Shown: positions 57,170 through 64,000 of the stretch, in pieces | Layout of the letters: each line of letters begins with the position of its first letter | Numbering within the stretch: the first letter of the stretch is position 1 | Assembly: GCA_009193035.1 (NCBI GenBank) | Contig: SWDT01000060.1 | Span: 248,001-312,000 of the forward strand | Source of the DNA: Halicephalobus mephisto | Taxonomy: Eukaryota; Nematoda; Chromadorea; Rhabditida; Panagrolaimidae | Direction: 5' to 3' | Length of the DNA stretch: 64,000 nt | Notes under the pieces: model-generated | Told to the model about the DNA's origin: nothing | The model's input: the letters and a program-made list of their open reading frames with translations, nothing else | Databases searched by the model: none | Program-made: the position numbers and the translations under genes

Positions 57170-57440
57170 TTTTAAAAATATTGTAATTTAACTTTTTAAA
57201 TTGAACAATATTTGCCATTAAAGTAAGAATACTGTATATTTTTTCAAAATAAAAAAACTAATTTAACTTTTTAAATTGAACAATATTTGTCATGAAATTA
57301 AAGATACTGTATATATTTTTGAAATAAAAAACTGTAATTTAACCTTTTAAATTGAACAATATTTGTCATGAAATTAAAGATACTGTAGTTCTTTTTTTTC
57401 AAAATAAAAAAACTGTAATTTTTTAAATAAAATAATATTC
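57170..57440. repeat. About 75-bp tandem repeat after the Sre gene
   Basis: Three to four units of ttaaattgaacaatatttgt, catgaaattaaagatactgt and caaaataaaaaaactgtaat. Confidence 0.8.
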
Positions 57441-57639
57441 GTTCTGAAACCAAAAATTTTCCCAGATTAAAAATACAGCATAATTTTATTTTTAAAATTA
57501 AACAATTTTTATTTCAAAATTATGGACTTAATTGTTTTTGAAAATCGATCTACAGTAATTTGATAAAAATTGAAAAATATTATCTTCAAAATAATTTTTG
57601 ATTAATTTAGTCATTTAAAAATTGAAGTAGAAAATTCAG

Positions 57640-57960
57640 ATTTTGTGATGAGAAAAAATATTTTCTTAATTAAGGAAGTCTTAAGTGCCCCGGGCAGTAA
57701 CGTCGACTCAACCGTGTTTGGCTAGTAATTTTTACTTTTTTCGAACAGTTTCTCAATTTCACTATATACAGTATCGAAAATAGGTCCCTAATCCTATAAG
57801 TTGAAGTTCAATTTCTTCTTGCTGCTCACAATAAGATCTCTATATCGGACATTTTTAGGCTTATCTTGTCTAGTTTTGAGGCTTATAGAGCGGTCGAAGT
57901 CAAGAATCAACTAACTTCTCAGTCGGCAATTAGATAGGTCGGTTTGGTCGAATATTACGA
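57640..57960. other. Ordinary-complexity island
   Basis: Includes gccccgggcagtaacgtcga. No coding frame or RNA gene recognised. Confidence 0.3.
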
Positions 57961-58140
57961 ACAAATTCCAGATTTTTTATTTCAAAATCTTCAAAAATTT
58001 AAAGAAAAAAATAGTAACTGAAATGTCTAAATATTGCGAGCAAATTGCAGATTTTTTATTTCAAAATCTTCAAAAATTTAAAGAAAAAAATAGTAACTGA
58101 AGTTTTTAAATATTGCGAGCAAACTGCGGATTTTACTTTG
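57955..58140. repeat. About 80-bp tandem repeat, 2.5 units
   Basis: Units of tattgcgagcaaattgcaga, ttttttatttcaaaatcttc and aaagaaaaaaatagtaactg. Confidence 0.8.
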
Positions 58141-58289
58141 ATTTTGACTTTGAGGTCGATTTCTTTATGGACCTCAACACAGGTCGATCTATGAGTTGCA
58201 GTCAAACCGTCGTCCTATTTTGTTTTCGGCCTTTCTTGTTTCTGGTTGTAGTCTAAGGTGATCTATGACTTTCTGAGTTTGTTATGTCT

Positions 58290-59195
58290 GTATCTAGAGG
58301 ACTAGACACCATAATATAGAACAAGAATAGAACAATATTATGACATAATAGTGCAATACTCAAAGAACACAAAATAATGTGATGTGTTGTTTTTTGTACC
58401 CCTTAGTGGATAGAACACTGATTAGCCTCGGGTATTCTGAATGTTCCTAGTCGTGGAGACTATGCATCCACAATAATATTGTGATATAATACTGTAATAC
58501 TCAGGAAACAAGCTAACATGACGTGTTGTTCTTTGTACTCCTTAGTAGAGAAGATACTGTTTAACATCTGGTTTTTTTAATCTTCCTAGTCGTGGGAATT
58601 ATATGTCCATAACAATAATATTATGACATAATAGTACAATACCCAAAGAACATAACCTAACGTGACGTGTTGTTTTCTATACTCAGTGAAGAAAGAGAGA
58701 ATTAATTAATCTAAGCTGTTCTGAATATCTCTGATTCTGCAAACCACGTGTCCACAACAATAATATTAAGATATAGTAGTACAATACTCAGAAAACACAA
58801 CCTAACGTAGCGTATTGTTTTCTATATTCTTCAGCAAGGAGGAAATTAATTAAATTAGACTGTTCTGAATATCCCTAATTCTGAAGACTACGCGTCTACA
58901 ACAACAATATTAAGATATAATAGTACAATACCCAGAGAACATAGACTAACTTAATGTGTCTCTTTTTGTACTCTTCAGTAAGAAGGAAAGAATTAATTAA
59001 ATTAGGCTGTTCTGAATATTCCTGATTCTGAGGACTACACGTCCACAACAGTAATATTAAGATATAATAGTACAATCCTCAGAAAACACAACCTAACGTA
59101 GCGTGTTGTTTTCCATACTCTTTAGTAAAGAGGGAATTAATTAATTTAGGTTGTTCTGAATATCCCTGATTCTGCAAATCACGTGTTTATGCAGA
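58290..59195. repeat. About 145-bp tandem repeat, six units
   Basis: Units contain acaataatattaagatataa, tagtacaatactcagaaaac, acaacctaacgtagcgtgtt and ggctgttctgaatattcctg. The left units match the Sre intron 1 array almost exactly. Confidence 0.9.
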
Positions 59196-59618
59196 ATCTT
59201 AGTCATTTGGCGATTGATTAATACATAATGAAATATTTTAAACATTCCCAAAATTCTCATATTTAAAAAAACCAAATTCAAGTTGTTTTTTTAAATGCTA
59301 TTTCCCTAATTTTATCTTTGAAAACACTTCCATTTTTGTAGTTTTAGGTAAAACAAAAATTTTTTAAATCTTTTGTAGGTTAAATTACGAAAGGTTAATT
59401 TTGACTTATTCTTTAGACCGGAAATGAGCAGTTTTCTTTAAATATTAATTTTTAAAATAATTTTTATTTAACTTTTTTGAATTTTTATTTTTTTTATAAT
59501 TTTTATTTTATTTTTTTAAAAGTTTTAATTTTTAAATATTTTTTATTTAAAATTATTAATTTTCGAATAATTTTGTTATTTTTTATAAACTTTTAATTTT
59601 CAAAGGAAGTTTACTCAA

Positions 59619-60284
59619 TAGAAGTGGTCTTTTGAAATAAGTTATATTATTGTGTAACTTCTGAAATAAGTTATATATTATTTTGTAACTTTTGAAATAA
59701 GTTATATTATTTTGTAACTTTTGAAATAAGTTATATTATTTTGTAACTTTTGAAGTAAACTATATTATTTTGTAACTTCTGAAATAAGTTATATATTATT
59801 TTGTAACTTTTAAAATGAATTATATATTATTTCATAACTTTTGAAATGTAAATTCGGAATTTATATTTTATTTTTTTTAAGTCCTTTTCTGAAATAAAAT
59901 AATCGATAAAAATACGAAATTTTGGATTTTTGCGCGTTTTTAAAATTAACTTTATAACCGTAATCAATTCGAAATTTACATCTGACTACAAAAAATTATT
60001 TAAATAGTTATATTTAATGCAAAAAACGAATGTACCAAGAAACAGAGTCCAAACACCAAAGAGGTTCGTTATGTTTCTTTGAAATTAATATAAATTTACA
60101 CTTTTTTAATTACCGTACTCCGGAGGGGCGTTCAGCAAAAATATACAATAGATTCTGGATGTACATTTCAAGAGCTTTAAAATGATACCGTATTTCCTCC
60201 AAAATAATCCTCGGGTTTATTTCAGAAGGGAGACTATTTTAGAGGAAATACGGTATGTAACTTATTTCAAAAGACTACTTCGAA
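59619..60284. mobile_element. Candidate 665-bp element with 26-bp inverted ends and an internal 30-bp array
   Basis: The left end gaagtggtcttttgaaataa (59621) and the right end, inverse of gaagtagtcttttgaaataa (to about 60281), match over about 26 bp. 59640-59850 is a tandem array of tttgaaataagttatattat. The right part carries a 72-bp palindromic element. Confidence 0.5.
60185..60256. mobile_element. 72-bp palindromic TA-flanked element
   Basis: The ends ataccgtatttcctcc and the inverse (ggaaatacggtat, from agaggaaatacggtat) pair. The inner part also partly pairs (aaaataat with actatttt). Looks like a minimal mariner-type MITE. Confidence 0.7.
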
Positions 60285-60313
60285 TACACAAATTTCCTTC
60301 GTTAGATTATTAA

Positions 60314-60466
60314 TCCGATATGGATTTTCTCCGGCCATGAGGTAGACACAACTCCTTAGGGCATTTTTATTCATTATATTTTATATATAAACAACAATTT
60401 TACGAAAATCTGACTTCAAAAACAGGAAGAATTTCTACCGTCTTAGCAGGGACTTTCGTGGTAGGA
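60314..60466. repeat. 153-bp direct repeat, left copy
   Basis: Nearly identical to 60729-60881. It contains tccgatatggattttctccg, gccatgaggtagacacaact and tcttagcagggactttcgtg. Confidence 0.9.
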
Positions 60467-60474
60467 ATCCATAT

Positions 60475-60687
60475 TTAACACCTAAACGACAATGGGACAC
60501 GGGGTTCCTGTTCCATAGGTTTAATTCCTCGGGTCAAAATTTGCATGAAAATTATGCAAAAAATAATTTAATAAATCCATGTTAAAAATCACTTTTTTTA
60601 GAACAATATGACACGACAATAATGTCCCTAAAAAGATATATAAAATTAACTTTTTTCGAACAAGAGGGACTGTCGTTTACGTGTTAA
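60475..60687. mobile_element. 213-bp TTAA-flanked small element (piggyBac-like MITE)
   Basis: It starts ttaacacctaaacgacaatg and ends with the inverse of ttaacacgtaaacgacagtc. TTAA at both outer edges fits the piggyBac target duplication. Lies between the two 153-bp direct repeats. No coding. Confidence 0.65.
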
Positions 60688-60728
60688 TTCCAGCTCAGAG
60701 ATTTTTTAAATTTTCGCTTTGAAACTGA

Positions 60729-60881
60729 TCCGATATGGATTTTCTCCGGCCATGGGGTAGACACAACTCCTTAGGGAATTTTTATTCATTATATTTTATA
60801 TATAAACAACAATTTTACGAAAATCTGACTTCAAAAACAGGAAGAATTTCTACCGTCCTAGCAGGGACTTTCGTGGTAGGA
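60729..60881. repeat. 153-bp direct repeat, right copy
   Basis: Second copy, 415 bp from the first, with only a few changes (ggccatggggtagacacaac). Confidence 0.9.
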
Positions 60882-60939
60882 GTTCCCATTCAGTTACAGC
60901 TCAGTTACGGTTAACTTGATTTCTTAAAAAAGAAATTTT

Positions 60940-61560
60940 AATTTTTAATGCTTTGAATGTTAATTATGTTTTTTTTAAAAGTTCATAAATCATTTTTTTC
61001 GCTTTTTTGAATTTTACTAAAATTACATTTTTGTTAATTTTTATATTTTCTTAAAATCAATAAAAATTTAAAAATTGTATAAAAAATAATTAAAATAATT
61101 AAAAAAATTAATTTTAAAGTTTCAAATGGAAAATTTTATTTTTTTCGAAATTATTTGAAATTTATAATTTTTTTTTGAAAGAAAAATGTTTTATTATAAA
61201 ATATATTTTATAACTTAATTAATGTTTAGAATTGGTTTTTAAAGTTATCTAATTATTTTCTAAAAAAATAAAAATAAAAAAATTAAATAATTTTAAAATT
61301 TAAAATAATAAAAAAATAAAAATAATTGAATTTTAAATTTTAGAAATTTTTTAATTTTAAAAATAAAATTAATTTAATAAAAAACAAAAATAATAAAATA
61401 AAAAAAATAAAATTAATTTAATAAAAAATAAAAATAATAAAATTAAAAAAATTAAAAAAATTTAATAAAAAATAAAAATAATAAAATTAATTTAATAATT
61501 ATTGATTTGTTAAAAAAAAATTTAATTTAGGATATATAAAATGAAATTTATTTTTGAACC
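60940..61560. other. AT-only simple DNA
   Basis: Long 'aaaataataaaattaattta' words. No gene seen. Confidence 0.6.
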
Positions 61561-61639
61561 TTTGTACGGTGGATTATTAATGTTTATTTTTCGTTTAATT
61601 TTTACCGTTTTTGTGATCACGAAGTTGTGTCTTGGAGGT

Positions 61640-62200
61640 TGAGGTAACAGGTGAAAAATTTTCGAAAATGTTTGCCATTAAATTTTCGAAAAATACCCCA
61701 ATGAAAGTTTTCAAAATTTTTAAAAACGAAAATTGGAAACTTTTATTTTTATAAAAATAAAATTTGTTTGAAAACTTAAAAAATTCTCCCGACGCGATTT
61801 TTGGGATTTTCCAGTTGAGATTAAAAATGACGAAATTTTATGTTTAAAAATTTTTTTTAATTTTCAAAATCATTGTTATAAAAAAAGTAAAGATTTATTA
61901 GAAAATTGTCTCCACGCGAATTTCTGGAATTTTCCAGTTCAGATTGAAAATGATAAAATTTCATGTTTAAAAATTTCCAAAATTATATATTTTAAAGAAA
62001 AATTTATTTAAAAATTTGAGAAATTCTCCCGACGCGAATTTTGGGATTTTCTAGTTGAGATTAAAAATGACGAAATTTTATGTTTAAAAATTTCTAAAAA
62101 CTTCCAAAATTATATATTTTGAAATAAAATTTATTTAAAAATTTGAAAAATTGTCCCGACGCGAATTTCTGAAATTTTCCAGTTAGGACCAAAGAGAATC
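61640..62200. repeat. About 125-bp tandem repeat 'ctcccgacgcgaattttggg', left part
   Basis: Four units with gaaattctcccgacgcgaat, gggattttccagttgagatt and gacgaaattttatgtttaaa. Same family as 63180-64000. Confidence 0.9.
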
Positions 62201-62399
62201 TAGTTTCGCGTTTGTGTGATTTTGTAGATGTCCAAGGATCCAATGTAGTTTGTACTCTTATTTTAAGAATTAAGGACGACGTCACAAAATTCAAAAAAAG
62301 ATTGTCCCACGCCTGTTCGCAGAATTTTCCAAGATCGAAATTTAGAATTTTGAGTTTAGATATTTCATCAAAGTTCTGCGAATATCGATGTTGTAGTTT

Positions 62400-62960
62400 A
62401 TAAAATTATCGACATCAAAATCAAAATTTGCAGATTGCACACAACATTCTGACTAATTAGTTAAATTTCTAGATTTACATTTTTGAAGGTTTCGAAATAA
62501 AAGTAAAATCCGCAGTTTGCGTGCAATGTTCTGACAGATCAGTTACTACTTTTATATTTACATTTTTGAAGCTTTCGAAATCAAAAAATATTCGCATTTT
62601 GCACACAACATTCTGACTAATTAGTTAAATTTCTAGATTTTCATTTTTGAAGCTTTCGAAATAAAAGTAAAATCCGCAGTTTGCGTGCAACATTCAGAAA
62701 TACCAGTTACTGCTTTTATATTTATATTTTCGAAGCTTTCGAAATCAAAAAATATTCGCAGTTTGCTCGCAATGTTTCGACAGATCAGTAACATTTTTAT
62801 TTTTACATTTTTGAAGGTTTCGAAATAAAAGTAAAATCCGCAGTTTGCGTGCAGCATTCAGAAATACCAGTTACTACTTTTATATTTCCATTTTCGAAGA
62901 TTTCGAAATCAAAACAAAATCCGCATTTTGCTCGCAACTTTGAGACATTAGTCAAAATCA
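62400..62960. repeat. About 80-bp tandem repeat arranged as 160-bp dimers
   Basis: Units of aaaatccgcagtttgcgtgc, aacattctgactaattagtt and acatttttgaaggtttcgaa alternate between two versions. It interrupts the flanking 125-bp array. Confidence 0.85.
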
Positions 62961-63169
62961 AAATAAATTTGTAATTTACAACGTTTAAGCAAGCAGTCCT
63001 ACTTAATTATGGCGAGAAAATTGAATTTGATTTTTGAGTTTGATGTCAACCACCTTATGCACCTCGGCATGACTGTATTTTAGCCTCGTTCTATTATTAG
63101 GACTGAAAATCCTACATAATTTCACGGAAAAAACCTCGATGTGAAATTTTAGAACTTCCTAATAAAACC

Positions 63170-64000
63170 GAAATTTGTAGTATATTTTGTTTACAAAAGT
63201 TCAATTTTTTATAAAAATAAAGTTTATTTAAAAATTTGGAAAATTGTCTCAACGAGAATTTTAGGGATTTTCCAGTTGAGACCGAAAATGGCAAAGTTTT
63301 ATGTTTAAAAATTATAAATTTTTAGATTAAAATTTGGAAAATTGTCCTGACGAGAATTTTTGAGATTTTTCAGTTGAGATCAGGAGTTTTGAAATTTTAT
63401 GTTTAAAAACTTTTAAAATTATATATTTTTAAATTAAAATTTATTTAAAAATTTGAGAAATTCTCCCGATGAGAATTTTTGAGATTTTCCAGTTGAGACC
63501 GGAAATGAAGAAATTTTATGTTTAAAAATTTCTAAAAACTTCCGAAATTATATATTTTTAGATTAAAATTTATTTAAAAGTTTGAGAAATTGTCTCAAAG
63601 AAAATTTTTGAGATTTTCCAGTTGGGACCGGAAATGAAGAAATTTTATGTTTAAAAATTATAAATTTTTAGATTAAAATTTGAGAAATTGTCTCAAAGAG
63701 AATTTTTGGAATTTTCCAGTTGAGATCAGGAACTTTGAAATTTTATGTTTAAAAACTTTCAAAATTATATATTTTTAAATTAAAATTTATTTAAAAATTT
63801 GAGAAATTCTCCCGATGAGAATTTTTGAGATTTTCCAGTTGGGACCGGAAATGAAGAAATTTTATGTTTAAAAACTTTTAAAATTATATATTTTTAAATT
63901 AAAATTTATTTAAAAATTTGGAAAATTGTCTCGACGAGAATTTCTGAGATTTTCCAGTTGGGATCAGGAACTTTGAAATTTTATGTTTAGATTGTTTTAA
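63170..64000. repeat. About 125-bp tandem repeat, right part, running off the window
   Basis: Seven or more units with gaaattgtctcaaagagaat, gagattttccagttgggacc and ggaaatgaagaaattttatg. It continues past the end of the window. Confidence 0.9.

Overview
This looks like a rhabditid nematode nuclear genome, probably Caenorhabditis or a close relative. Support: very AT-rich DNA; short introns (about 40-60 nt) with TTTTCAG-type acceptors; ATG codons a few bases after likely spliced-leader acceptors; a nematode-only Sre chemoreceptor; and a large load of minisatellites and small terminal-inverted-repeat elements. I see no bacterial or viral genes, no CRISPR array and no tRNA or rRNA that I can support.

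Layout. 1-25 kb is almost gene-free: 20 or more unrelated minisatellite arrays alternate with short islands of ordinary-complexity DNA. 25.0-28.5 kb is the gene-dense core. It holds rfl-1 (the UBA3-type NEDD8 E1 subunit, minus strand), a small unrecognised two-exon gene with an N-terminal MGC (minus), and jagn-1 (the Jagunal/JAGN1 ER membrane protein, plus), which is divergent from the MGC gene. 28.5-35.9 kb is repeats. 35.9-39.6 kb holds a three-exon type I membrane protein with cysteine modules of Ly6/uPAR type. 42.7-43.8 kb holds a small HMG-box protein whose box resembles TOX. 44.4-49.1 kb (minus) holds three tandem paralogues of a 135-residue secreted, probably GPI-anchored, cysteine-rich protein; two of them come from a recent ~1-kb duplication. 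54.3-57.1 kb holds a four-exon Sre receptor. The rest, to 64 kb, is repeats and nested small transposons.

How the genes relate. They do not form one pathway. rfl-1 acts in the neddylation that activates cullin ligases. The MGC gene lies about 240 bp upstream of rfl-1 on the same strand and could share an operon with it. The Ly6-like genes and the Sre gene fit the usual nematode pattern of fast-evolving surface and chemosensory families sitting in repeat-rich DNA.

No clearly new molecular system is visible. The most useful points are the unlisted MGC gene, a GC-AG intron in jagn-1, the three-gene family with a missing cysteine in one member, several small transposons with readable target duplications, a 206-bp-arm hairpin, and a degenerate 'gtctcgacacgaa'-like motif that recurs inside many unrelated tandem arrays. 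Exon boundaries were placed by eye from reading frame, splice consensus and family resemblance.
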